This document shows, in pieces, positions 8,902-19,109 of a stretch of DNA of 64,000 nt (the first letter of the stretch is position 1; each line of letters starts with the position of its first letter). Both the position numbers and the translations under genes were made by a program. Below the pieces are notes generated by a model. It was not told the origin of the DNA. It was given only the letters and a program-made list of their open reading frames with translations, and ran no database searches. Source of the stretch: Phycisphaerales bacterium UBA2396 (GTDB lineage: Bacteria; Planctomycetota; Phycisphaerae; Phycisphaerales; UBA1924); assembly GCA_002343325.1 (NCBI GenBank), contig DDSG01000091.1, positions 10,801-74,800 on the forward strand. The letters are read 5' to 3'.

Positions 8902-10440
8902 ATGGGCGCGGAGACGCCGCCGCCGATGCTGGCCAAGATCGTGGCGACGATCGGGCCGGCGAGCGAGAGCCCGGAGATGGTGCGTCGGCTGATCGAGGCG
9001 GGCGTGGCGGTGTTCCGGTTTAACTTCAGCCACGGGGACTTTGAGGCGCACGGGCGTCGGCTGGCGACGGTGCGGCGGGTTTCGGCGGAGATGGGTCGGC
9101 CTGTGGCGTGCCTGGGTGATCTGCAGGGGCCGAAGATCCGCGTGGGGAAGGTTCCCGAGGGCGGCATCACGGTCCGTGCGGGCGAGGACGTGATCTTTCG
9201 CGTGGGGCTGGCCGAGGCGAGGCTCGAGGCGCAGCACGCGGCGGAGGCGATCGCGGTCTTTCCGGTGACGTACGAGAAGCTGATCCACGAGGTGGAGCCG
9301 GGGCACAAGGTCCTTGTGAATGACGGCGCGATCCGGATGCTGGCGGTGGAGCGGAACGTCGAGCGGGGGGAACTGCGGTGTCGTGTGATGGTGGGGGGGC
9401 TGGTGACGAGCGGGAAGGGGATTAACCTGCCGCAGAGCGCGATCTCGGCGCCGTCGATCACGGAGAGGGACTGGGAGTGTGCGGCGTGGGCTGTGGCGAA
9501 CGGTCTTGATTACCTGGCGCTGTCGTTTGTTCGGCGGGCCGAGGAGGTTGAGGAGCTGAAGGAGCGTCTGGCGGCGATGGCGGGGGACCGGGGGGGCGAT
9601 CGTGACGATCAGTCGCGGTGGATCCCGGTGGTCTCGAAGATCGAGAAGCCGCAGGCGCTGGCGGACTTGGAGCGGATCGTCCGCGCGTCGGACGCGGTGA
9701 TGGTGGCGCGCGGCGATCTCGGGGTGGAGATGGATATCGCGAGGGTGCCGGTGGCGCAGAAGGAAATCGTGGCGGCGTGCGCGGCGCACGGGAAGCCTTG
9801 CATCGTGGCGACGCAGATGCTCGAGACGATGATCGAGAGCGCAACGCCCACGCGGGCCGAGGCGTCGGACGTCGCGAACGCGATCTTCGACGGGGCGGAC
9901 GCGGTGATGCTCAGCGCGGAGACGGCGACGGGGAAGCACCCGGCGCTGGTGGTGGAGACGATGCGGCGGATCGCGTCGGTGGCGGAGGGCATGCTGGTAT
10001 CCCGGCCTCGGGCGAGTGATCCGCCGAAGAAGTACGACGCCAAGCACGGCGCGATCGCGGCGCTCGCGCACGGGGCGTGGCACATCGCCAATGATCTGGG
10101 CGTGCGGGCGATCGCGGTCTGGAGCCAATGGGGCGGGTCGGCGCGGTACCTCTCGCAGAACGACTTTGGGATCCCGATCGTCGCGTTCAGTTCGTCGGCG
10201 GTGGCGACGCGGCGGATGGCGCTGCTGGGGGGTGTGACGGCGGTCTGCGAGGACCCGCCGGCCTCGGGGGCCTTGGCCGACTGGGCGGCCCGCGTGGATG
10301 AGTACATGATCTCGGCCGGGCTCGCGAGGCAGGGCGACATCATCCTGCTCGTGGCCGGCAAACCTCTGGGCGTGCCTCGTGTGGTCAACAGCCTCTTCCT
10401 GCATCGGGTGGGTGAGCGAGGGCTGGGCTTCTCGGCGTAG
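8902..10440 (+). CDS. pyk: Pyruvate kinase
   Basis: Converts phosphoenolpyruvate and ADP to pyruvate and ATP, the last step of glycolysis. The 512-residue product has KIVATIGPAS at its start, FRFNFSHGDFEAH, VSKIEKPQAL with the catalytic Lys, VMVARGDLGVEM and the TQMLETMIESATPTRAEASD segment, followed by a complete C-terminal domain. The frame is open from 8785. A GTG at 8854 with GAGAGG upstream is a serious alternative start that would add 16 residues; 8902 is chosen because the family begins a few residues before KIVATIGP. cinA follows 23 bp downstream and is probably co-transcribed. Confidence 0.95.
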   Translation: MGAETPPPMLAKIVATIGPASESPEMVRRLIEAGVAVFRFNFSHGDFEAHGRRLATVRRVSAEMGRPVACLGDLQGPKIRVGKVPEGGITVRAGEDVIFRVGLAEARLEAQHAAEAIAVFPVTYEKLIHEVEPGHKVLVNDGAIRMLAVERNVERGELRCRVMVGGLVTSGKGINLPQSAISAPSITERDWECAAWAVANGLDYLALSFVRRAEEVEELKERLAAMAGDRGGDRDDQSRWIPVVSKIEKPQALADLERIVRASDAVMVARGDLGVEMDIARVPVAQKEIVAACAAHGKPCIVATQMLETMIESATPTRAEASDVANAIFDGADAVMLSAETATGKHPALVVETMRRIASVAEGMLVSRPRASDPPKKYDAKHGAIAALAHGAWHIANDLGVRAIAVWSQWGGSARYLSQNDFGIPIVAFSSSAVATRRMALLGGVTAVCEDPPASGALADWAARVDEYMISAGLARQGDIILLVAGKPLGVPRVVNSLFLHRVGERGLGFSA

Positions 10441-10463
10441 ACGCGCGGGCTATTGTGCGGGCT

Positions 10464-11789
10464 ATGCCCCACGGCACCGCGGCCATCGTTTCCCAAGGCG
10501 ACGAGATCGTGCTCGGTCAGACGCTCGACACCAACAGCAAGTGGCTGTCGGATCGGCTGATGGAGCTGGGCATCCTGCCCGTCGAGCACGTGTCCCTGCC
10601 CGACGATGAGCAGGCGATCGCGGCGACGTTCGAGAGGCTCGCCGAGCGGGTTGATCTGGTGATCTGCAGCGGAGGGCTCGGGCCGACGGCCGACGACCTG
10701 ACTCGCTCTGCGCTCGCGCGGGCGTTGGGAGAGGATCTGGTCGAGGACCAGGTCTCGCTGGAGCAGATTCGCGCGTGGTTTGTTGCTCGCGGCCGGGCGA
10801 TGCCCGAACTCAACAAGGTTCAGGCACTGCGCCCGGCATCGTCGCGGAGCATCCCCAATCAGCACGGGACCGCCCCGGGAATCGCCGCAAGGTTCGTCCG
10901 CGGCGGGCGCACCTGCGACGTCTTTTGTCTTCCCGGGCCGCCACGAGAGCTCTTCCCGATGTTCGAGCGGCACGTCGCGTCGACGGTCCAGCCGCCGCCG
11001 GGCGTGACCGTGCGGACCCTTGTGCTTCACACGATCGGGCTTGGCGAGTCGGACGTGGCGACCCTGCTTCGCGGCAGCCCGGAGGGCGATCTCATGGCGC
11101 GGGATCGCAGCCCGCTGGTGGGCACGACCGCGTCGGGCGGGGTGGTCTCGGTGCGGCTTCGGTATCGCGGACCGCTCGCCCCGGCGGATGCCGATGAGGA
11201 ACTCCGCCGCGTCGCGAGGATCGCGAGAGAGCTGATCGGCCCGTACGTCTTCGCCGAGGGGGGCACCGCGCACGAAGCGCTCCCCGCGGCGATCGTCGTG
11301 GCGATGCGAGAGAGCGGACGGTCGCTCTCGGTTGTTGAATCCTGCACCGCGGGTCTGCTCGGTTCGATGATCGGCGACGTGCCAGGAGCGTCCGACGCTT
11401 TCCTGGGCGGGCTCATCACCTACGCCGACCATGTGAAGCACAACGCGGCGAAGGTCCCCGCGGAACTGCTCGCCTCGCGCGGGGCTGTCTCGTCCGAGGT
11501 GGCCGCGGCGATGGCACAGGGAGGGCTTCGCGCGACCCTGGCGACCGATTGCCTCTCGATCACCGGCATCGCTGGCCCCGGCGGCGGGTCGGCGGACAAG
11601 CCCATCGGCACCGTCTGGATTGCTCACGCGAAGCAGACGGCCGCGGGCCCGACGGTCGCGGTCCGGCGATTCTCGATGGCGGGCGATAGGCGATCGGTGC
11701 GGGAGTGGTCGGCTCGGTCGGCGCTCGCGATGCTCTGGCTCGACCTCAAGGGCACGCCGGATCGACCTCTGCTCCGCGAAGTGCGCTAG
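10464..11789 (+). CDS. cinA: CinA family protein (MoCF-like domain plus nicotinamide-nucleotide amidase domain)
   Basis: A 441-residue two-domain protein. The N-terminal half is the molybdopterin-binding-like/COG1058 domain, with AAIVSQGDEIVLGQTLDTN and CSGGLGPTADDLT, known in some homologues to hydrolyse ADP-ribose. The C-terminal ~160 residues are a PncC-type NMN deamidase (VESCTAGLLGSMIGDVPGAS, YADHVKHN, TGIAGPGGGSADKPIGTVW). Together they serve pyridine-nucleotide salvage. ATG at 10464 is the family-like start. Its stop overlaps the stop of the convergent LOG gene through a CTAG tetramer. Confidence 0.92.
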   Translation: MPHGTAAIVSQGDEIVLGQTLDTNSKWLSDRLMELGILPVEHVSLPDDEQAIAATFERLAERVDLVICSGGLGPTADDLTRSALARALGEDLVEDQVSLEQIRAWFVARGRAMPELNKVQALRPASSRSIPNQHGTAPGIAARFVRGGRTCDVFCLPGPPRELFPMFERHVASTVQPPPGVTVRTLVLHTIGLGESDVATLLRGSPEGDLMARDRSPLVGTTASGGVVSVRLRYRGPLAPADADEELRRVARIARELIGPYVFAEGGTAHEALPAAIVVAMRESGRSLSVVESCTAGLLGSMIGDVPGASDAFLGGLITYADHVKHNAAKVPAELLASRGAVSSEVAAAMAQGGLRATLATDCLSITGIAGPGGGSADKPIGTVWIAHAKQTAAGPTVAVRRFSMAGDRRSVREWSARSALAMLWLDLKGTPDRPLLREVR

Positions 11790-12340
11790 CGGGGCGGGTC
11801 CAGCGCGTCGAGCAACCGGCTCGGGGTTTCGGCGAGCGTGACGGCCTTCTCCAGCGGCAGACGCAGGAAGCCCTCGCCTTCCGCGTGCTCCAGGAACGAG
11901 AACAGCCCGTTGTAGAAGCCCATCGTGTTAAGCAGACCGATCGGTTTGCGGTGGATCTCGAGCTGGGCCCAGCAGACCGCCTCGAAGAACTCGTCGAACG
12001 TCCCGTAGCCGCCGGGGAGCGCGATAAACGCGTCGGCCAGCCCGACCATGAGCATCTTGCGTTCGTGCATCGTCTCGACGACGCGCATGTCGCCGACGGC
12101 GGGGTGGGCCAGTTCGCGGTCCACGAGCTGGCGCGTGATGACCCCCGTGATGCGCCCGCCTCTGGACAGTGCGCCGTCGGCGACGGCCCCCATCATCCCG
12201 ATGCCGCCCCCGCCGTAGACCAGCGTGATCCCGCGGTCGGCGAGCAACTGACCAAGCTCGTGCGCGTGGCGAACGTAACTGTCTTTCGAGCCCGGGGCGG
12301 CTCCGCAGAAGACGCAGATCGATCTGATCGGGGTGGGCAT
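11786..12340 (-). CDS. LOG-family (TIGR00730) Rossmann-fold protein, probable nucleoside-5'-monophosphate phosphoribohydrolase
   Basis: 184 residues. It carries the family's nucleotide-binding pattern: ICVFCGAAPGS at the N-terminus, TLVYGGGGIGMMGAVADGAL, the METMHERK-like segment (here VETMHERKMLM), and the signature PGGYGTFDEFFE. Members remove the base from nucleotide monophosphates, including cytokinin nucleotides in plants and some bacteria. There is no cytokinin context here, so a general purine-nucleotide role is more likely. Convergent with cinA; stops overlap by 4 bp. Confidence 0.9.
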   Translation of the reverse strand: MPTPIRSICVFCGAAPGSKDSYVRHAHELGQLLADRGITLVYGGGGIGMMGAVADGALSRGGRITGVITRQLVDRELAHPAVGDMRVVETMHERKMLMVGLADAFIALPGGYGTFDEFFEAVCWAQLEIHRKPIGLLNTMGFYNGLFSFLEHAEGEGFLRLPLEKAVTLAETPSRLLDALDPPR

Positions 12341-12418
12341 GGCCGAACAGCGTAGTCGGTCGTGGCGAGCGGCATCGACGCTCGGCGAATCACACGTCTC
12401 GGATGAGGGAGGGCCGGC

Positions 12419-12814
12419 TTACGCGTTCGCGCTAGGACCGTCCTGCTCGCTCGGAAGCAGCGAGGCGGGGGTGTCGTTGGCATCGACGACGTAGGGCTGG
12501 TTGATCGTGCCGCACGATGCGCAGACCACGCCGTACGTCCCCGCCTTCTGGCCGTCGAGGGGGCTGCCGCACTCGAAGCACATCATCGTGGTGGGGGAGA
12601 GGCGAGAGGCGATGGTGTTGACGGCGGTCGCGACGGCCAGGCAGGCGACGCCCACGATCGGCCACGTGGGGAGGCTGGTGAGCGAAAGGGTGGCGACCGC
12701 CAGGGCGGCGATGGCGATGGTGGCGGCGACCGCCGTCCGGCGAAGCCGACGGAACCACCCTCGTTGGGCGGGGTTGATGGTCGTTTCACCGGGGGTTGGG
12801 GTCGTCTGGCACAT
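12419..12814 (-). CDS. Small membrane protein with C-terminal zinc ribbon
   Basis: 131 residues from the ATG at 12814 (an upstream ATG at 12856 would add 14 residues). A basic stretch (GWFRRLRR) precedes two hydrophobic helices (about 37-55 and 58-74), then a zinc ribbon with CFECG and CASCG pairs 21 residues apart. Two TM helices and a cytoplasmic or periplasmic CxxC/CxxC module is the whole content; function unknown. It lies between the LOG gene and prpC on the same strand, 48 bp past the end of prpC. Similar ribbon-plus-TM proteins are at 44770 and 48461. Confidence 0.75.
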   Translation of the reverse strand: MCQTTPTPGETTINPAQRGWFRRLRRTAVAATIAIAALAVATLSLTSLPTWPIVGVACLAVATAVNTIASRLSPTTMMCFECGSPLDGQKAGTYGVVCASCGTINQPYVVDANDTPASLLPSEQDGPSANA

Positions 12815-12862
12815 GCTCTGTCCGTGTGTGCGTCCGTCGGAGGCTGACGGATGCATGATACT

Positions 12863-14056
12863 CTAAGAATTCCACGGACGCGGGGCCGCCCCGGTGTACA
12901 GGCTCAGGGGGCGGATGATCCGGTTGTTGGCGTGCTGCTCCATGATGTGGCTGCACCACCCGGTGATCCGGCTGGCCACGAAGATCGGGGTGTACTGGGG
13001 CACGGGGATGCCCATCGTGAAATACGTCATGCCGCAGGGGAAGTCCACGTTGGGGTGGATGTTCTTCTTGGCCAGCATGATCTTCTGGACCTGCTCCCCC
13101 AGCTCGAACCACTTGACGGCGTGGTGCCCGCCCGGGTTGGCGGTGTCGCGTTCGGCGACGGCCCGGCCCAGCTTGTGGAGGATCGGGGCGCGGTGGTCGC
13201 CGTTCTTGTACACCCGGTGCCCGAAGCCCATCAGCTTGCGCTTGGTGTCAAAGGCCCGCTGCATCCACTCGTCGACGGCGGGGGTGCCGATGCTCTTCTC
13301 GCCGACGTCGTGCATGATCTCCTTGAGCATTTCCATCGCCATCTCGTTGGCGCCGCCGTGGAGCGGGCCCTTGAGCGCCGCGATCGCACCCGTCACCGCG
13401 CCGTGCATGTCGCTCAGCGTGCCCGAGATCACGCGGCTGGCGAAGGTGCTCGCGTTGTAGTCGTGCTCGGCGTAGAGGATCAGCGACACGTCGACGACGC
13501 GGGCGTATTCCTTGGTCGGCTTGACACCCGTCATGAGATAGAGCAGGTTCGCCGCGTGCCCCAGCGTCGGATCCCCGCCCAACTCGCGGCCGATGATCGC
13601 ACGCCCGTCGATCACGTTCTGCATGTGCCCGATGATCGTCGGGATCTTGGCGAGCAGACGCTTGCTCTTGCGGAGCTCGGCCGCGGCGGAGTTGTCCTGA
13701 CAGTCCGGGTCGGTGTGCGCCAGGATGCTCACCGCGGTGCGAAGAACGTCCATCGGGACCGCGCGACCGGACGCAAGGTACCCGCCGGTCGATTCGATGA
13801 ACGACGTCACCGAAGGATGCAGCGGGCGCTCGGCGATCACCTCGGCCTTGAACCGGGCAAGCTCGGCAGCGCTGGGCTTGTGGCCCTCGAGAAGGACGAA
13901 CGCTACTTCCTCAAAGCTCGCGTTCTGAGCAAGATCGTGGATCTCGTACCCGCGGTACCAGAGCCCGCCCTGCTCGATCGAACAGATGGCCGTCTCCCCG
14001 GCGATCACGCCCTCGAGACCCTTGGCGAAGTTGGCGGCGGCGGATTCGGTCGACAT
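12863..14056 (-). CDS. prpC: 2-methylcitrate synthase / citrate synthase
   Basis: Condenses propionyl-CoA (or acetyl-CoA) with oxaloacetate. The 397-residue product has the short bacterial/archaeal-type citrate synthase form, with H233 in GPLHGGANE, H280 in GFGHRVYK and the catalytic D338 in NVDFPCG; AEHDYNAST is also intact. AAGGAG lies 7 nt before the ATG. Sequence alone does not separate citrate from methylcitrate synthase; the call rests on prpB lying 90 bp upstream on the same strand. It could also serve the TCA cycle, since no other citrate synthase is in view. Confidence 0.88.
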   Translation of the reverse strand: MSTESAAANFAKGLEGVIAGETAICSIEQGGLWYRGYEIHDLAQNASFEEVAFVLLEGHKPSAAELARFKAEVIAERPLHPSVTSFIESTGGYLASGRAVPMDVLRTAVSILAHTDPDCQDNSAAAELRKSKRLLAKIPTIIGHMQNVIDGRAIIGRELGGDPTLGHAANLLYLMTGVKPTKEYARVVDVSLILYAEHDYNASTFASRVISGTLSDMHGAVTGAIAALKGPLHGGANEMAMEMLKEIMHDVGEKSIGTPAVDEWMQRAFDTKRKLMGFGHRVYKNGDHRAPILHKLGRAVAERDTANPGGHHAVKWFELGEQVQKIMLAKKNIHPNVDFPCGMTYFTMGIPVPQYTPIFVASRITGWCSHIMEQHANNRIIRPLSLYTGAAPRPWNS

Positions 14057-14146
14057 CGGATGCTCCTTGCGTAGGCCGCAAGAGTAGACGAGCGACGGGG
14101 CACGCGTCGTCCCGCCACACGCCCGGCGACCTGGGAACGCGGCCGA

Positions 14147-15067
14147 TCAGGGGGTCGGCGGCTCGTCCTTCAGAAACTCCCAGGGCGTCCCGGGGGTGTA
14201 CCTCACCAGGTCGTACAACTCCTTGCGGGTCTGCATCTGCCCGATGAATGGCTCCACCGTTCCGGCGTCTCGGAGCTGCACCAGGGCACGGGAAACAGCC
14301 CCCATCGCCACGCGGAGCAGGCTCACCGGGTAGATCACGCAGTCGTACCCCATCGCCGAGAAATCGCGGAGCGGGATCAGCGGGGTCTTGCCGAACTCCG
14401 TCATGTTGGCGAGCAGGTAGACCCGCCGCGTGAGCCCCGCCCGCAGCCGCGCCGCGAAGTCCGCAAACTCGGCGGCCGAGGTCAGTCCTTCCGGGAAGAT
14501 CATGTCGGCCCCGGCGGCGACATAAGCCCTCGCCCGGTCGATGGCGGCATCGAACCCCTCGACACCCCGCGCGTCGGTGCGGGCGCAGACGACAAACGTC
14601 TCGTCGCACGCCGACCGAGCCCGCGAGGCCCATTCGACCTTCTCGGCCATGTGATCGAGGGGCACGAGCTCCTTGCCGTCGAGGTGTCCGCAGCGCTTGG
14701 GGAACTTCTGGTCCTCGATGTGAAGCCCGGCCGCCCCCGCCCGGCTGTACTCGATCACCGTCCGTCGGACCATCTCGGCCTCGCCGAAGCCCGTGTCGGC
14801 GTCGGCCAGAACGGGAAGCCCAGACGCGTCGGCAACCTCACGGATGACGCGGCAGAAGTGCTCCAGCGTGAGCAGCCCGACGTCGGGCACGCCAGCGGCC
14901 ACGCTTGTCGCGGCACCCGACACGTAGCACGCCTTGAAGCCTGCCCGGGCGATCGCCATCCCGCACAACGCGTTGAACGCACCGGGCGTCGCGACGCACC
15001 CCGCGTCCATCAGCGTGCGGAAGCGTCGGCCGGCCGGAACCGTCTCGTCGAAAAAGTCGGTGCTCAT
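14147..15067 (-). CDS. prpB: Methylisocitrate lyase
   Basis: Cleaves 2-methylisocitrate to pyruvate and succinate, the final step of the methylcitrate cycle for propionate. The 306-residue product belongs to the isocitrate lyase/PEP mutase superfamily: VYVSGAATS-like start (YVSGAATSVAAG), ADADTGFG metal site (88-95), HIEDQKFPKRCGH with the catalytic Cys126, and PEGLTS. KRCGH rather than KKCGH is common in PrpB and argues against PEP mutase. Its length also matches PrpB (~295) and not isocitrate lyase (~430). Transcribed before prpC. Confidence 0.92.
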   Translation of the reverse strand: MSTDFFDETVPAGRRFRTLMDAGCVATPGAFNALCGMAIARAGFKACYVSGAATSVAAGVPDVGLLTLEHFCRVIREVADASGLPVLADADTGFGEAEMVRRTVIEYSRAGAAGLHIEDQKFPKRCGHLDGKELVPLDHMAEKVEWASRARSACDETFVVCARTDARGVEGFDAAIDRARAYVAAGADMIFPEGLTSAAEFADFAARLRAGLTRRVYLLANMTEFGKTPLIPLRDFSAMGYDCVIYPVSLLRVAMGAVSRALVQLRDAGTVEPFIGQMQTRKELYDLVRYTPGTPWEFLKDEPPTP

Positions 15068-15136
15068 GGTGTCCCAGCGTACTCCCCAGCCGGGCGACCA
15101 TCAATCGAAACGCCGGCCGCCTCGCACAGGAGGGCC

Positions 15137-15439
15137 TCAGGCTTCGGGCTTCGTCCAGCGGCTGTCGGGGTCCTTCGCGAGCATCGTCGCCGATCGGTTG
15201 ATGCACCAGCGGCAGGCGGTCGATCCGGTGGCGGGGCTCCGCCAGGCGGCCTCGGGCTTGGTGAGCAGGCACAGGGCGCAGGCGTACCCCTCGTCCGCCG
15301 AGTTTTCGCCCAGAACAACCACCCGGCGGTACGCCTCGCGCAGGCATGCCCCGCAGATCAGCGAGCCCTTGTGCCCCTCGACCATGGGCAGGTCTTCGGT
15401 CCACGTTCCGCCGCAGAAGTCACAGAGGAAATCGGTCAT
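15137..15439 (-). CDS. Small protein with two CxxC-CxxC zinc knuckles
   Basis: 100 residues from ATG 15439 (an in-frame ATG 36 nt upstream is possible). Two four-cysteine modules are visible: CDFCG ... CGAC and CALC ... CRWC, about 20-24 residues between pairs. The first resembles the ClpX/C4-type ribbon that begins 'xCSFCGk'. No enzymatic motif. It sits 69 bp upstream of prpB in the same direction, but conserved linkage cannot be judged. Could be a protein-interaction or nucleic-acid adaptor; function unknown. Confidence 0.7.
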   Translation of the reverse strand: MTDFLCDFCGGTWTEDLPMVEGHKGSLICGACLREAYRRVVVLGENSADEGYACALCLLTKPEAAWRSPATGSTACRWCINRSATMLAKDPDSRWTKPEA

Positions 15440-15536
15440 CTGGGCGTTGTTCTCATCGCACCCTTCGCGTCGCATGGGTCAGAGAGTAGGGTTCGCCGCG
15501 ACACGCCGCCGGACGGGCCCGATCGGGTGCCGGCTT

Positions 15537-17378
<1,842 letters not shown>

Positions 17379-17388
17379 CGGGTCAGGA

Positions 17389-17865
17389 TCATTGGCCGAC
17401 GCCGGGCTCGGTGCCGAACCGCACCCCGGAAATCCGCCTCAGCAGAAAGCGCCACTCCGCGTACTCGTAGGGTATCCCCCCCTCATCATGGATTCGCCGG
17501 ATCTGGTTCAGGGCGTGTTCGCTCAGCCGATGCTGCCATTCCTGCGCGCCGCGGTCGCAGAAGTACACCCGGCATCCCAGAGGTTTGATCGTGTGCGCGC
17601 CGCACAGGTGCCCCTCCATCAACGGGCAACACCCGGCCGCGCCCGCCGGCGGAGGCGAGGCAAGCCGCGCCACCGTGTACGCCGCCTCAAGACCCGTCAC
17701 GTACAGCAGGTGCCCTGCCCCTTCGAAGTTGCAGCAGCGTCCGCTCGCCCAGCACGCCGGGCCCCTCGCTTCGATGTGGGCCGCCACATCCGCATAGACC
17801 GCCTCGAGCGCACGGGCGACCTCGCCCTGAGATGCCGCCCGAAGCCATTGGTCTTCCACGCGCAC
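17389..17865 (-). CDS. YkgJ-family cysteine cluster protein (divergent)
   Basis: 158 residues with the cysteine spacing of the YkgJ/CxxCxxCC zinc- or iron-chelating family, but in a changed form: CWASGRCCNF, later GCCPLMEGHLCGAHTIKPLGCRVYFC. The normal CxxC at the start is replaced by Cx5CC. Family function is unproven; metal binding is the usual assumption. It is followed 10 bp later by the ABC exporter and preceded by a second, canonical YkgJ protein 43 bp upstream. It is not a copy of that gene; the two are only distantly similar. Confidence 0.8.
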   Translation of the reverse strand: MRVEDQWLRAASQGEVARALEAVYADVAAHIEARGPACWASGRCCNFEGAGHLLYVTGLEAAYTVARLASPPPAGAAGCCPLMEGHLCGAHTIKPLGCRVYFCDRGAQEWQHRLSEHALNQIRRIHDEGGIPYEYAEWRFLLRRISGVRFGTEPGVGQ

Positions 17866-17908
17866 GCGACACTCCCCGCGCCGGGCGTTGCCCGCGCGAT
17901 CCTGCCCG

Positions 17909-18424
17909 CTAGATTCTGAACGTATCCCGCCGCACGCGGACCTCGCTGACGGGGATCAGCGTGCCCTTGCCGATCCCCGGGCAGATCCGCTTGGATCGCT
18001 CCCACGTGTGCCGATCCCGCAGCACGCTTGGCCAGAAAGGCCACGTCCTGCATTGCGTCGGGCGATCCTCGTACACGCCGCACACCGCCTTGCCCGGCAC
18101 TCGCTCGCGATCAAGAAAGACACAGTCGTGCCCGCTCGGGGTGATCTTCTCGTTGAGCGAACGCCCGTGCGCTGTCACGTGCGTGTAGCGGTCCACAAAC
18201 TCCGCAACCTCAAGCCCGAGCCTCGCCGCCAGAGCGCCGCACTCCAGCTCGCTCACCAGCACGTACCCCTCGGGCCCGCTGCAACAATTCCCGCACATCG
18301 TGCACGAAAACCGAAGCCCGCGCTCGCCGGTCGCGGGGTCTCCGTGCGTGAACCACTCGCCGCCGTCGGGTTGCTCTTCTCGCGGATTTCCCCTCCCGAA
18401 CGCCGCCGGATCGTGCTCGCTCAT
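17909..18424 (-). CDS. YkgJ-family cysteine cluster protein (canonical)
   Basis: 171 residues with the full YkgJ pattern: FSCTMCGNCCSGPEGYV near the start, HDCVFLD, CGVYEDRPTQCRTWPFWP, and a further Cys in RICPGIGKG. These cysteines are thought to chelate zinc or an iron-sulfur cluster; no reaction has been settled for the family. The ATG at 18424 overlaps the upstream cyclodeaminase-family stop by 4 nt, so the two are translationally coupled. An in-frame start 39 nt upstream is less likely. Confidence 0.88.
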   Translation of the reverse strand: MSEHDPAAFGRGNPREEQPDGGEWFTHGDPATGERGLRFSCTMCGNCCSGPEGYVLVSELECGALAARLGLEVAEFVDRYTHVTAHGRSLNEKITPSGHDCVFLDRERVPGKAVCGVYEDRPTQCRTWPFWPSVLRDRHTWERSKRICPGIGKGTLIPVSEVRVRRDTFRI

Positions 18425-19050
18425 GCCCCACCCCCCGAACCATCCGAAGCATCCTCGCGGCACGCCTTCTCAACCCGACGCAGCAACTCCCGGCCACGCT
18501 CGACCAGTTCTTGTGCCCGTGCCATCGTCGCTGTGCGATCGGCGAGCAGCGATGCATTGATCTCGACGTTCCACAGCGCGGCCCGGACCGTCGCCTCCGC
18601 CAGCACGCCCGCGATTGCCAGGTCGCTCCGCAGCATTCGGTTCGTGATGGGCGCCAGCGTCTCAAAGTGCCGCAGCAGATCCGTCGCCGCCGCCGCGACC
18701 GCCATCGGCGCCTGCACGGCGGCCGCCACCGCCGTGTCCCATTCCGCCCGCCTCCGCGCGTCGGTCTCGGGAAGCTTCATCAGCTCGTTCACCAGCTTGT
18801 ACGACGCCGCATCCTCTTCAGCCAACTGCAGCATCACTCCGCGTGCCTTGCAGAGTGTCCCCGCCGCGTGTGTCAGTGCTTCCTGATGAGCCGCCAGCGA
18901 TTTCTTCCCCACCGAGTACGACACGACCATGCCCGCCAACGCGGCCGAGATTGCGCCAACCGCCGACGCGACCGCCCCTCCCCCGGGGGTCGGGGTCTTG
19001 GCGGCCACCTGCTCGAGAAAGTCAGCAAACCGTGTATCGCCCAGGCTCAT
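18421..19050 (-). CDS. Cyclodeaminase/cyclohydrolase (FTCD_C) family protein
   Basis: A 209-residue all-helical protein of the formiminotetrahydrofolate cyclodeaminase family, which also includes methenyl-THF cyclohydrolase FchA. The start reads DFLEQVAAKTPTPGGGAVASAVG, the family's signature with the glycine-rich loop; the rest is helical with EEDAASYKLVN. It therefore probably acts on a one-carbon folate. It is coupled to the downstream YkgJ gene. No histidine-degradation or glycine-cleavage genes are nearby, so the C1 source is unknown. Confidence 0.85.
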   Translation of the reverse strand: MSLGDTRFADFLEQVAAKTPTPGGGAVASAVGAISAALAGMVVSYSVGKKSLAAHQEALTHAAGTLCKARGVMLQLAEEDAASYKLVNELMKLPETDARRRAEWDTAVAAAVQAPMAVAAAATDLLRHFETLAPITNRMLRSDLAIAGVLAEATVRAALWNVEINASLLADRTATMARAQELVERGRELLRRVEKACREDASDGSGGGA

Positions 19051-19109
19051 GACTCAGCGTAGCGCCGGCAGGGGCGGCCCGGCCGGGCCCCGCCGCCGAC
19101 CCACGCCGA

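Noticed and set aside
10441..10463. Idea that cinA starts at 10455
   Set aside because: The codon at 10464 gives the normal CinA N-terminus (PHGTAAIVSQGDE); the earlier ATG adds only three residues and has no better SD.
11786..11789. Overlapping stops of cinA and LOG (CTAG) as a regulatory site
   Set aside because: CTAG yields a stop on both strands by its symmetry; a compact convergent end is enough to explain it.
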